Shown: piece by piece, positions 50,646 to 61,973 of the stretch
Layout of the letters: the number at the start of each line of letters is the position of its first letter
Position numbering within the stretch: the stretch's first letter is position 1
Origin: Mercurialis annua
Lineage: Eukaryota; Streptophyta; Magnoliopsida; Malpighiales; Euphorbiaceae
DNA: 64,000 nt
Direction of reading: 5' to 3'
NCBI RefSeq assembly: GCF_937616625.2
Contig: NC_065573.1
Span: 19,917,001-19,981,000, forward strand
The notes under the pieces: generated by a model
What the model was told of the DNA's origin: nothing
Seen by the model: the letters and a program-made list of their open reading frames with translations, nothing else
The model's database searches: none
Position numbers and translations under genes: made by a program

Positions 50646-51546
50646 GGACAATTGTGGACTAGGGTTTCATATGGATCGACATATTGGTAACATATTTTAT
50701 ATATATAACTGTTTTATATATATGATGCGATTTTGGTATTTACCTGTAAACTGTTTACTCACTCAGAAATATTTATATTTCTGACCCCGTTGTTGTTATC
50801 CTATTTTTCAGGAAATGAACTTTGAGGTCAGTCGAGCTTCCACATCCCTTCCTCAGGAAAGCTCTTCTTTGGTAATGTACATAGGATTTTGTACTCTTAG
50901 TATGCTGCAATAGTATAAGTGTGATGTGCCAGCAGCCGTGCCACTAGTCCTCTGTTTAGATACTCTGATAGGATCTAGTGCACGTGTGTACCTATTGGGT
51001 GGCTGCTTAGTGGCATATCGTGTCTAGTTACCGAGTCGGCCTCGTGTGTTTTTGTGAGGGTCAAAAACAATATGTTTTATATACGCCGGCTATGTGTAAC
51101 CGGTCCGCTGTGTATTTTAATATGTTTAATACCACCGCTGCGAGACGCAAGATGTCCGCATTATTTTATTAAACATATTAACAGTGGCGTGTGGCTGGGA
51201 ACAGGGCTGTCTGTGTGTTAAGGCAAGCGAAAGATAAGTCCCTGGTTTCCAATGATCACCACGCCAGGTTTTCAGAAGGAAGCGAGGGTTGAGATAACGA
51301 GGTTATCCAACCAGTACTTCTGAAACCATATTTCGCTTATATGTATATTTCAGAAATGTGTTTGCGTTAAACGGGAAAGGTTTTAACGGTGTTTTCTGAA
51401 AACGGATCGTACGCGAGGTACGTTCCAGTAACAATATTTGCAAAAAAATTCTAGAGGTTCTAGGCTTGCTACGGGTTTCGGAACAACCATTCCCATTCCC
51501 TAGCGCCGGTCGTGACTTGGATTAGGGTGGAATTCGGGTCGTGACA
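50646..51546 (+). repeat. 5' LTR of element B, second part
   Basis: It continues the LTR after the Tat insert, including the duplicated GGACA, and matches 58461-59361. It ends GGGTCGTGACA. Confidence 0.94.
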
Positions 51547-51550
51547 AAGG

Positions 51551-51562
51551 TGGTATCAGAGC
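51551..51562 (+). promoter_or_regulatory. Primer binding site, tRNA-iMet, element B
   Basis: TGGTATCAGAGC lies 4 nt after the LTR, exactly as in element A. Confidence 0.95.
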
Positions 51563-51808
51563 AACATTTTAAGTACTTGACTATCAGAAGTACTGTTGCT
51601 GATACTATTAAGTGAGTTGTGTTAAGAATTAAGGGGATTCCTAGTAGACTATTGCAGCAACATAGGATTTGAGTCATGTCTTGATCAGTTTTCAGTTGTT
51701 GAAAACATTCAGCTATAAGTAGCAACTCATATACGTCTGTAGAGTATATGTGATGTTTGATCAGGAACATATGAGATGTTTTTGTGTTTGAAACACGATA
51801 CTAACAAG

Positions 51809-51880
51809 GGAACATGTGAGATGTTCCTGTGTTCGAGACGCTCTATTAGAGTAGTACGCAATGGTCAGATCAATTGACCA
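51809..51880 (+). other. Leader hairpins of element B
   Basis: GGAACAT/ATGTTCC (51809-51827) and TGGTCA/TGACCA (51862-51880) correspond to those of element A at 22955-23026. In the second, the stem is unchanged while the loop differs. Confidence 0.6.
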
Positions 51881-52096
51881 GTATTCAAGGAAGTCTATTA
51901 TGTTCAAATACAGAACGAGGCAAAGATTTCAGAAGAATCGTTTGTTCGAGAAAATAGTTAGATTTTCTCTGAACTATACGTGTGATTGCTATGTGTTTTA
52001 TTTTATATGTGTTTATAAGGTGTTATCTGTTATATGAAAACGTGTTTTTCTATAACTGTTATATCGGCTACTTGCATTATGGCCACATGTTTCAGC

Positions 52097-52600
52097 ATGT
52101 CTGGGCCTAGTCGAGCTCAGCCGCATGTCGTGCCTGATTGACATGGTTTGCCCAGTCAACCAATTATGCCTGATAATCCATTAGAGGCTGAAGATTTTGC
52201 TTCAGTTGATAAGATGGATACTGACGATGATGCTATTGAATTAGAGGATCTGGAAAGATTAATGGGAAACATAGATGTTATTGACGACAGTATTGATTCA
52301 GTGTCTGAATCTACTGTTATATCAGCCTATATAAGGTTTAGGCTGGGGGAGGATTTAGAAAAGATAAACTATCTAAGGATAGTTCAACAAAGGATGAGTC
52401 ATTCCCCAGGTCAAAGGTGGGAGAATGTGTATGCTAATGAGGAGCAAGAGGAATAAAGTTTGAATAGATTGAGACGCTATGTGAGAATGTTCATGAGGAA
52501 GGGAAAGGAAAACTTGCGCGTAGATGCGGACGAGGAAGAAAAAGGTTTGATGATTCGAGAGGCACTACCGCCTCAACAATCATCCTCAGGTAACATTTAG
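52097..52600 (+). pseudogene. Broken gag-like gene of element B
   Basis: It starts MSGPSRA like element A, has a TGA at codon 15 (52139-52141), stays open in the same frame at 52148-52456, then meets a TAA where element A has CAA. A basic, Arg-rich relic follows to about 52600. It cannot yield a full product. Confidence 0.7.
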
Positions 52601-55600
52601 ATATGTGTCTTATGTTTAAGTTAAGTACATTTATGTGTTTTAGTATGAAATACTAAAACTAGAAAACATAAAGTACAAATAGTGAATATGCTTAAACAAG
52701 AACACATATACTAATGAATAATCATTGTTAATAAACAGCCTGATAATGAATAATAACATAAAATATTGAATAAAGAATGATAAATCCTAATGTGAGGATT
52801 AGGAAAACCTTGAAATGGCACAGAGAAGTAGTTTGAAAAGAAACTTGTTAAAGTTTTGTTTTACAGTTGAACGTATAATTGTGCTCAGATGCATTAAAGG
52901 TGCATGTTGCGAAAATCACTATAGAAGAAGCATACCTGAATTTATATATATGATATATATATACATAAAATGATTTTGATTAGGGCATGCATCATATATA
53001 TATTGATATATCAGTATATCAATAAAAAGTGAATTAAAATAGCAACTCCTTGGAGATGAGAGATGTCATCACCCTGAAGCACAATTGTATGAAAAAGGTT
53101 TTGAACCGTGAATTTGAGAATTCACAATTTGTTTTTAAAGTGAGATTTAAAGAAAGGCTTGCAAGCAAAACAAATTGATTTGTATTGTTAAGCGTCAATA
53201 TACGCGAGACAAAAACTGTATTTTCTCAAACGAAAACTCTGTGATAGTGACAAGGTAGATGGGAAAAAGGGATAAAGAATAACGGTTTTTATTATAAAGA
53301 CTAATAACAAAGACCTAAATTCTAATGTTTCATACCGAGACATTAGAGGTTAATGAAGGTACGGGAAGAGTAGAGTGAGTGAGAATCTATATTCTTACTC
53401 AGGAATAGACTGATACAAGTCTAGTGATGAACTTTTATAGCAAGTAAAAGTTCGAGAGTAGACGATAGAAATTGTCACGATTAAGATAAGAGAGTAGGAT
53501 CTAATTGAACACGACTCAGTTTGTTTGACTTTAAGTAGCTATAAGTGAACAAAGTCATACATACGTGTTTAATTAATCGGATTGGAGATTAGTCTTACAG
53601 ACAGAGCAGATGTCAGTAATGGACATATCTCTTAAATCCATACGAGTGGTTAGATAAACCATAATTCATAAGTCTGAGAGGAGTAAACCTCAGCACTTAA
53701 ACTATAAACAACAACGGAACATCTAAAAGAAAGATGATAAAGGAAATATGAGTATTCTCAGAACCAAGTAGGTACACTACTAGTTCTGATATGAGTAAAG
53801 AGGATTAATGAATATGTTAACGACTGATGGAATTGTCGAGTCGTGTTAACAAATATTCATTAATGAAAATGATTATTAAATCATAAAACGAATAAATAAT
53901 ATACTTAAAAAGTATATCAAACCTTGAACCAACATAAAATAAAGATGTTATCAAGGTGTAAATGAGATGGAGATAGTGAATTGGACGAGTGAGTTTCAAA
54001 TGTTTTCTGTAAACTAGCAGGGTGTAGCAAAACCCTAATAACTTGCGATCGAACCGTTAGATCGGTTTGATATCGGGATATGATAATCCCATGACGGTTA
54101 TCTAAGTTTTAACCGTTGCGATCGTCGAACGGAGAGGTAAACAATGCTCGATGATGAAGATATTGTCGTGGAACTTGCACAAAATTTTGGCGGTAAGCCA
54201 AAAGTGCAAGTGACAATGATGAGAAGTGTAAACTTTAATTAACTTGGAATTATCAACATAAGCTCCATATATGTATGTAAATGAATTTGAAAACTGTGAT
54301 GAGACAGTAGTTTAAAAAGATGAAAATTCCAAGAACCGAGCCTTATGACTATGAGGTCTAGGCTGTCTGGTAACGGAATATACATGTAGTGTACATGTAC
54401 ATTGAATGTCGGGCCAGAAATGTGTAAAGTATGGCTTATTAAAAGTGGAAAAATGTTTAATAAACATTTTGTTTTCAAAATGAAATATTTTGAAAACGGA
54501 GCTTAAGTTGATAGTCAGTTAATTAAACACGATAGTAACAGCTATAGTACAGTTATGATAACTGTTAGCTGTGAAAAAGGAGAATATGTATGTAAGAAAG
54601 AGGTTAAGGATTACAATTAACCTTGGATATACCGAAAACTAGTAGCAGGAGTATAGTTTTGCGGTGACTGTGAACAAGTTGGGAAGGTGTTTCATGGGAG
54701 ATGATTAGGTTATAACCTACCCTTACACCCATACGACCACATCATTAGCGAGAGAAACCCAGTAACTCAATCTGTAACAAGAAGTTACTATAGATTGATG
54801 AGGAGATAAAAGACATTCTATACAAGATATAGAATCATGAGAAAAGTATATGATGAGTAGTCTGATTGTGGAACAAGAGTTCAGACAAATGAAGAGGGTA
54901 AGGTTAGAAATTAAAAATACTTAACCAACATTACCCTAAAACAAGTAAAAGATATGAAAAATCTATAATAAGATTAAAAATCTTAATTATAAAAGGTACA
55001 ATAAAATGTACGACCAATAATAAATAGTGAACTAGAAAGTTCAAGGAGTAAAATGAAAGTGAATTCAAAGGTGATATCATAAGACTTAGTAATAAGTTGA
55101 TATCCCAGAAGTGAATTCAAAACTTGTACTGTCTATAAAGAAGTACAACGAAAAGAGAAAGTAATAAGATGTAATAAGAATACAAGTTTGGCTAGTAGCC
55201 AACTTCAAGGATGATTTCGGAAACCGAAAAGAGGTCGGATTAAGTTCGACTCTTCACAAAAGTTGTAGATTGAATGTTAAATTATATGAATATGAAATAA
55301 TATTTGAAAAAAGACTAGTTTAAATGCTTGGTTCATTGGCTTCAATAACAGCCATGTCGGCAGTTTCGCAGTCTTTTAAAATTAGCTCAAGGAGCCAACT
55401 TTGAGGTTAATTTCCGATACCTTCGAGAAAGAATCTTAACTCGAAGTCTAAACGGAAGTTGTAGAACGCATTGTCGACAATAAGAATACCAAATTTATTT
55501 GGTAAACAGACGCTTCAGGATAAACGATCTGGGCAGCCGAAGTAGGCTCGAAGTGAAATAACATAAGAGAATAACATGAGGTTAATAAGTTTAAAGATTT

Positions 55601-55979
55601 CTGATAACAGAAGTCAAGGTTATAGGTTGAGACCTATAAGTGAAAGTGCAGTGAGGTAAATTGGACAGTGATTGAGAGTTATGAGACGCAGTTAGAAAAG
55701 AACTATGAGGTTTAGATAACTAGTGCTCGTATACTTATAAAGTAAAGTATAAGGTCTATAAAGACAAGTAAAGTAGAGATGGAAAAGTGAATAAAAGAAA
55801 GGTAGTAGGTTATCAATAGTGCACAGCTGTGCAATTGTGCTATAGATGACGGCAGTTATGCCACACACGATAGCAGTAATGTTTATGCTGTGAAAAGTAA
55901 AGAACAAGAAATATAAAAAGTATTGTTGGCTATATAAGTAAAAGAAAAAGTGTATGTAAATTTGAGGACGAATTTATAT
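52601..55979 (+). other. Non-coding internal region of element B
   Basis: There is no pol motif in any frame. Many blocks are collinear with element A, such as GATGAGAGATGTCATCACCC and TCTGAGAGGAGTAAACCTCA. About 55000-55900 has no obvious counterpart in A and may be element-specific. Confidence 0.8.
54048..54115 (+). other. Triple-hairpin block in element B
   Basis: AACCG/CGGTT, GGGAT/ATCCC and CGGTTA/TAACCG occur in the same order and spacing as in element A at 25683-25750, while nearby sequence differs. Confidence 0.7.
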
Positions 55980-55992
55980 AAGGGGGAGAGAA
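55980..55992 (+). promoter_or_regulatory. Polypurine tract, element B
   Basis: AAGGGGGAGAGAA abuts the 3' LTR and is identical to the tract of element A, preceded by TTTGAGGACGAATTT. Confidence 0.92.
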
Positions 55993-58900
55993 TGTAATAC
56001 CCCGTATTTTATAAGCCACGTATAAAGCTTTTATTAGCTGGGAATACGTAAATTAAATTTAAGCGTAAATTTAATTTATAAGTATCCCTAAAAGTATATC
56101 GTAATAATAGAAGTTTAAAATTTAAATCGGGGATTTAAATTTTAATAAAGGGATATGAACGGGATTAATAGAACAGAAAATACGACTGGAGTCGTAAGAT
56201 AAAAATATATTGATAATTAATATATCAATATACCACTCTAATTGGAGAGTTTAATATTTCGGATAAAATCCCGAAATTTAAAATGTCGAAACTCGGAAGT
56301 CTCGACGAGTTATTAACGAATATAAGTTAATATATATATAAATATATAATAAAAAAATAAAAAAATAAAAAGAAAGGAAATGAATTGGGTGAGGCGGTGA
56401 GGAGTGATGGGAAAGTAAGGAAAAACATTTCCTTTAATCCCTAAACTCTTATTTTAATTAGTTTTAGTTATAAACTAATTAAGTATTATTCGTTAGTTCA
56501 AATTAAAATAAAATAATATATAAGTCCCGAGCGAATAATTTTGGTGTCATTATTCGCGAAATAATTTGACGAAGCTATCGTCAAAGTTTCATAGAATTTG
56601 GACATAGTAATTTTAGTCAAGTGGGACTGATTTGGACCTAATAAATCTTCTGGGATTTATTAAAGATAAAATATAAGTCGGATGAGAATAAAAATTATAT
56701 TTTTATTCTTATTATATTTTATTAGATTTTTGGGTAAATTTTTATGAAATTCGAAAGTTGTTTCCGTTTGGGCTACGGACGACTAGTTTAGAAGTTGGTT
56801 TAAAGTGCATGATTGAGCTAGTACTTAAACGCACTTTAGCCGAATCTATATATATGCCATTTCATGTGTAATTGAGGTACAGAAACCTCATTCTTTCATT
56901 TTGAAAGAATTGAGAGAGCTACTTGCTCTCTGAGGTGCGCGGGAATTAGGGTTCCGTCCGATTTCGTCCGTTTCTCGATTCTAACTCCGTTTCTTCGACG
57001 ATTACTCGAGTAATCGAGGTATTAATCCCATATTAAACGTTTATTTTAATATATTTCGATATATTTCGAATATATATACGTTTATAAACGGTTACCGTAT
57101 CGAATCGAACGTATACCTATTATTTTTACGTTCTGAATGCGAATATGGATATATTGGATTGTGTATACGTGTTAGGAGCGGAAAAATGAGGTTGAATCAC
57201 GTCGGAATGCCCCGGGAATCGAGTTTCCCCGAGGCTGTGCACGTTGGTGCACGGACGTGCACATATGGTGCACGAACGTGCACCAATCTGGAGGTGCACG
57301 AACGTGAACCAAGGTGCACGAACGTGCACTATCCAGGGTGCACGACCGTGCACAATGGTGCACGATCGTGCACTATCCAGGGTGCACGACCGTGCACAAT
57401 GGTGCACGATCGTGCACTAGCCAGGGGTGCACGAACGTGCACCCAAGGTGCACGGACGTGCACCAGGCCGACGCCGAAGGGGGAAATTCTTTTGGGGCTT
57501 TTTGCCCTATCCGTTTGACGTAGTTTCGTCGAACTAAAACATTTAAAAACGATAACTTCTTTTAAAAAAAAGAAAGTGAAAAGAGTTTTTAAACCTAAGC
57601 TAAAGACTTTTAAAATATGATTTTAAAAGTAAAGTTAAACGTTTAAAAAGGACTTTAAAAGAGTTAAAGTCGACGTTTAACCGGTTTAAAAGATTTAGCA
57701 AACGAGGTTGCTAAATAATTAGTAGTCGACTGTGAATGGCTTTGGCAATCAAGTCGATACTAGTAAATGATTTTAATTAGGTATTGTTATACCTAAAATG
57801 ACTTCTAGAGTGAAGTCTAAACGTTTTCTCGAGGTGAAAACGGTTTAAATGGTTTTTAAAGAGAAAGAGACCATACGTGCTATGTGTTATGTGAATTGAT
57901 TGATTTGATTAAATCTAGGTTTCAGGACCTAGATGTTTATACCAGAAATGAGTATTGATGTTTGGCTTGTGTGTTTTGTATGTTTGATCCGACTAGCTGT
58001 CCAGCAGTCAGACCAGGACTCAGGGGAGTCTATCACACCTACGACGGTGCTAAGTAGTAACTTAGCAGCACTGTGAGTTTACGTGTTTACTTTTGAATAT
58101 CAGTATTCAACTGTTTTAAATCCATAATCGCAATAGTATAAACTAGCCAAGAGAGGTCCATTGGAACGAGCTACCTATTGGGCGACAATAGGGTTGCGTG
58201 ATCACCAACACCAATTTTTAGATGTACTTCTGTCGAGGAATAGAGGTATGCATGTCGTGTAAGTCATTGGGAAAGTAGATGCCCTGACTTCACGGGTAAA
58301 CCCTGAGACGACAGTAATACGGTAACGGTTGCGGGTAAAACTGCGATGGCAGTTTCATGATTACGGTCCAGGTACCAGAGATACAGAAGTGGACGGCAGT
58401 GACTCGGGTCACGGTCCTTATTCTGTTGTCTATAAGCTCGTGAGATGAGTATGTCTGTTAGGACAATTGTGGACTAGGGTTTCATATGGATCGACATATT
58501 GGTAACATATTTTATATATATAACTGTTTTATATATATGATGCGATTTTGGTATTTACCTGTAAACTGTTTACTCACTCAGAAATATTTATATTTCTGAC
58601 CCCGTTGTTGTTATCCCATTTTTCAGGAAATGAACTTTGAGGTCAGTCGAGCTTCCACATCCCTTCCTCAGGAAAGCTCTTCTTTGGTAATGTACATAGG
58701 ATTTTGTACTCTTAGTATGCTGCAATAGTATAAGTGTGATGTGCCAGCAGCCGTGCCACTAGTCCTCTGTTTAGATACTCTGATAGGATCTAGTGCACGT
58801 GTGTACCTATTGGGTGGCTGCTTAGTGGCATATCGTGTCTAGTTACCGAGTCGGCCTCGTGTGTTTTTGTGAGGGTCAAAAACAATATGTTTTATATACG

Positions 58901-59361
58901 CCGGCTATGTGTAACCGGTCCGCTGTGTATTTTAATATGTTTAATACCACCGCTGCGAGACGCAAGATGTCCGCATTATTTTATTAAACATATTAACAGT
59001 GGCGTGTGGCTGGGAACAGGGCTGTCTGTGTGTTAAGGCAAGCGAAAGATAAGTCCCTGGTTTCCAATGATCACCACGCCAGGTTTTCAGAAGGAAGCGA
59101 GGGTTGAGATAACGAGGTTATCCAACCAGTACTTCTGAAACCATATTTCGCTTATATGTATATTTCAGAAATGTGTTTGCGTTAAACGGGAAAGGTTTTA
59201 ACGGTGTTTTCTGAAAATGGATCGTACGCGAGGTACGTTCCAGTAACAATATTTGCGAAAAATTTCTAGAGGTTCTAGGCTTGCTACGGGTTTCGGAACA
59301 ACCATTCCCATTCCCTAGCGCCGGTCGTGACTTGGATTAGGGTGGAATTCGGGTCGTGACA
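55993..59361 (+). repeat. 3' LTR of element B (3369 bp)
   Basis: An uninterrupted copy of the LTR. It is about 89 bp longer than the 5' LTR once the Tat insert and its TSD are removed, through extra palindrome units at about 57340-57430. Confidence 0.95.
57239..57466. repeat. Expanded GTGCAC palindrome array, 3' LTR of B
   Basis: Besides the units of the 5' LTR, this array has two tandem copies of a ~44-bp double unit. Each combines GTGCACGACCGTGCAC with the perfect palindrome GTGCACGATCGTGCAC. Confidence 0.95.
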
Positions 59362-59366
59362 CTATA

Positions 59367-60858
59367 GATACCACATTCCAGAATCAACACAATCCAGCCC
59401 CTAAATGCATCCTAATCATACACATTCCAAGACCTAGGCATCATTCAATCTTTAATTTCAAACAATTCTAACATAATAATCAACCACACATCAACCATTC
59501 CATAACTCAATTATGCATCTCAATTCCATGCCATAATCCAACCACTAATTAATCATTCAAAATTCCAAGTAATTATCAAATACCAAAGCTCAAAATTTCA
59601 GAATTCATTCATACCTTGAAGATGTCACATGCCAAAGTTTAATCACCAAGATTCACCATCCAATCCTTCATTTTCCAAGCTCAATTCACACCTATAATCA
59701 TCAATCAAACAAACCCCTATTTAAACATTCACACCCTAACCAAGAACAACTCTCATACTCATCATAATCAAATCAATTCTCATCCATAATCACTACAACT
59801 CATCAATTACATAGTATAAACATAAACTCTTAGTTAATCAAGCATCATCACCATTAAACTTGTAAAATCCGAAATATAACTCTGAAACCCTAACCAAAAT
59901 CCGAGCTCCTTACCTCAAATTGAATTCATAGATCTGTAGATAATCATTTCCTCGTTCCGTGGCCGAAAGAATCGTCCAATTCCGTTGAGAAACGAGGAAG
60001 TTATGGAGGATTGAATTTTTGAAGAATTTGAGAAAGGGGAGTTTCGGGTTTCATCTTCTTGTTGCTGCAAATTATGGTTTAAAATGAATGAATATCATTC
60101 ATAATTAATGATATTGAGTGGACAAAATATCTCTTTTAGTCCTTGAAGTTGTCACCTCCTTTCGCTTGACTTTCTAATGTTTCTTTCGTCCAATTTAGTC
60201 CACTAATCCTTTAATTATTCGATTCTCGATGAATTCCGTATTATTTATTTTCCAAATAAATAATATTAGTATCATATCTTATAATATCACTTTTCAACAA
60301 TTTATTTTGGCAATTTTGGCCAAAAACGCTCAAATTTCCATTTTGAGCTAATTTGCACTTTTTCTCACTTTTTCGTCCAATTTTCATATTAATGACTATC
60401 GATAACCACTTTATCGATATTATTTTCTTATCTTGAGAAAATAGAGTAAAACATAACTTCCTTCGGAAGTTTGTGGTTAAAAGTCCACTTTAGCCCTTAA
60501 GTGGCTAATTTGCACTTTAACCCTTATTCTTAACTAATCGTCAAACTTTCTTCTAAAACGATTTCGTACACTTACGAAACTTGACGATCATTTATTAATA
60601 ATATTTCACGGACCTTGACGTGAATATTATTAACTCTGGCTTTCCAACTTATTTTATCTTATTCCATTTTTGTCCCGATTAAATCCAATTCATCGCATAA
60701 TAATTTTCCATTTAAATTATTATCCTACGATAATTCCAATAGACCCTCTTCGGTCTAAGTCCTTATTATCCAATCCTAATCTGATTTTCTCGTTCTTAAT
60801 CTTTACGATTATGCCTCGTGGCACTACACGTAATACCTCAAAAATTTAGGTTATTACA
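59367..60858 (-). repeat. Second part of solo LTR D
   Basis: This continues solo LTR D beyond element B and holds its U3 start on the minus strand (60858 leftwards, TGTAATAACC). There is no coding region. A long CA/CAT-rich stretch (59380-59860) is unexplained. Confidence 0.75.
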
Positions 60859-60863
60859 GATTG

Positions 60864-61414
60864 TAACTTTGTTCAACTGTCTGTAATCTATACAGAGCCG
60901 AAATGATCCGTCCTTCTTTTTAACAAATAAAACAGGTGCTCCCCATGGTGAAACACTTGGTCTGATAAAACCACAATTAAGTAGTTTCTCTAGTTGATCT
61001 TTTAGTTCCTTTAACTCTGCTGGCGCCATCCGATAAGGAGGTATTGATATCGGTTTGGTACCAGGAGCTAACTCAATACAGAACTCTATCTCCCTATCTG
61101 GTGGTAATCCCGGTAATTCGTCTAGAAAAAACTGGATACTCCATTACCACCGGTACATTCTGTACATTTCCTTGAGCTTTCTCTGTATCCAACACAATAG
61201 CCAAGAATGCTTGACATCCTTTTCTCATCATTCGTTGAGCTTTCATAGCTGAGATTATGCTAGCAGTGGATTTTAATTTTTCACTTTGAAGTGAAACCAC
61301 CTCAATTCCAGGGGTATTGAATGTCACTAACTTCTCGCGACAATCCACACTCGAATAATGTCGAACTAACCAATCCATACCTAATATAACATTAAATGCT
61401 AGTACTTCTAGCAA
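60864..61414 (-). pseudogene. Element C pol: end of protease and start of RT
   Basis: On the minus strand, 61414-61094 contains FNVILGMDWL, the conserved block after the protease active site. After a frameshift, 61029-60864 contains the RT start ([35 protein letters not shown]). The RT frame breaks off exactly at the GATTG duplication and continues at 36541. The protease active site, gag and PBS are missing. Confidence 0.9.
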
Positions 61415-61772
61415 AATTAATAATTCATTAAAGATTTATTAGGGCTAAATTAGACCCACTTAATAAAATTTCTATCTCCAAATTCTATAAAATTTTAGGG
61501 GTAAATTTCTAAAAATATTTCGTGAATATTGACTCCAAAATTATTCACACGGGACTTATAAATTATCTTATTTTAATTTATAAGCAATTCTTAATTCCCG
61601 TTAGTTAAAATATAAATATCCAAATTTTATATTTTAACTTCTATAACTTATTTTATATTTTCGGAGATACTATAAATTGAATTTATCCTTAAATTTAATT
61701 TACGTTCTCCCAGTCCTATAAATTGTTCCTTACGTGGAATAATTTAATCCTTTAATTTTACGGGGTATTACA
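61415..61772 (-). repeat. Truncated 5' LTR of element C
   Basis: It matches the first ~350 bp of the 3' LTR (33530-33881). The match stops near ATTCATTAAAG, directly next to protease sequence, marking an internal deletion of about 2 kb of LTR plus gag and part of protease. Confidence 0.88.
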
Positions 61773-61973
61773 ATATTATAATAATTTATTTTAAAGATGG
61801 TTTGAACTGATTTTAAAGAAACAATTATCAAAACAAATTAAATCAATTTTACTGATTTGTAATTTGCTTGGTTTGATTTTGTTTTGGAAATTTACCAAAC
61901 CAGTATAATTGGTTGGACTAAAATATCAATGATAAATCAATCAAATCAAACCATGTACACTCCTACACTTTAG

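Larger units (their letters stand above)
38719..59361 (+). mobile_element. Element B: LARD-like LTR retrotransposon, relative of A, split by a Tat element
   Basis: Both LTRs begin TGTAATACCCCG and end GGGTCGTGACA. The duplication CTATA lies at 38714-38718 and 59362-59366. The 5' LTR is interrupted at 41102 by the Tat element and resumes at 50646. Primer site, gag start, leader hairpins, triple-hairpin block and PPT all correspond to those of element A, but the LTR sequences are clearly diverged. No pol is present. The LTRs are almost identical to each other apart from the array length. Confidence 0.93.
36547..60858 (-). mobile_element. Element D: 3.66-kb solo LTR in element C RT, split by element B
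   Basis: On the minus strand it starts TGTAATAACCTAAATTT and ends GGGTCGTGACA. The duplication GATTG lies at 36542-36546 and 60859-60863. Its own sequence is 36547-38718 plus 59367-60858. I see no PBS, PPT, internal region or second LTR, so it is best read as a solo LTR left by recombination between two LTRs. Its end resembles the LTRs of A, B and C. It contains the unusual hairpin chain at 37205-37622. Confidence 0.88.
31409..61772 (-). mobile_element. Element C: Ty3 chromovirus (Tekay/Del-like), defective, split by later insertions
   Basis: The minus-strand element has a complete 3' LTR (31409-33881), a PPT, a pol gene interrupted at 36542 by solo LTR D, the rest of RT and the end of protease at 60859-61414, and the U3 start of its 5' LTR (61415-61772). 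The 5-bp duplication ATATT lies at 31404-31408 and 61773-61777. A deletion removed most of the 5' LTR, the PBS, gag and the protease active site. The C-terminal chromodomain and the order protease-RT-RNaseH-integrase-chromodomain place it among plant chromoviruses. Confidence 0.92.
31185..61965. mobile_element. hAT-like MITE in copia RT, split by the element C nest
   Basis: The ends read TAGGGTTGTACA (31185-31196) and, reverse-complemented, TAGGAGTGTACA (61954-61965). The 8-bp duplication CACTTTAG flanks it at 31177-31184 and 61966-61973, which is the length expected for hAT. Its own sequence is 31185-31408 plus 61778-61965, about 410 bp, rich in CAAACCAAACCAAAC and its complement. Removing it with one TSD leaves the copia RT frame open. 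Confidence 0.88.
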
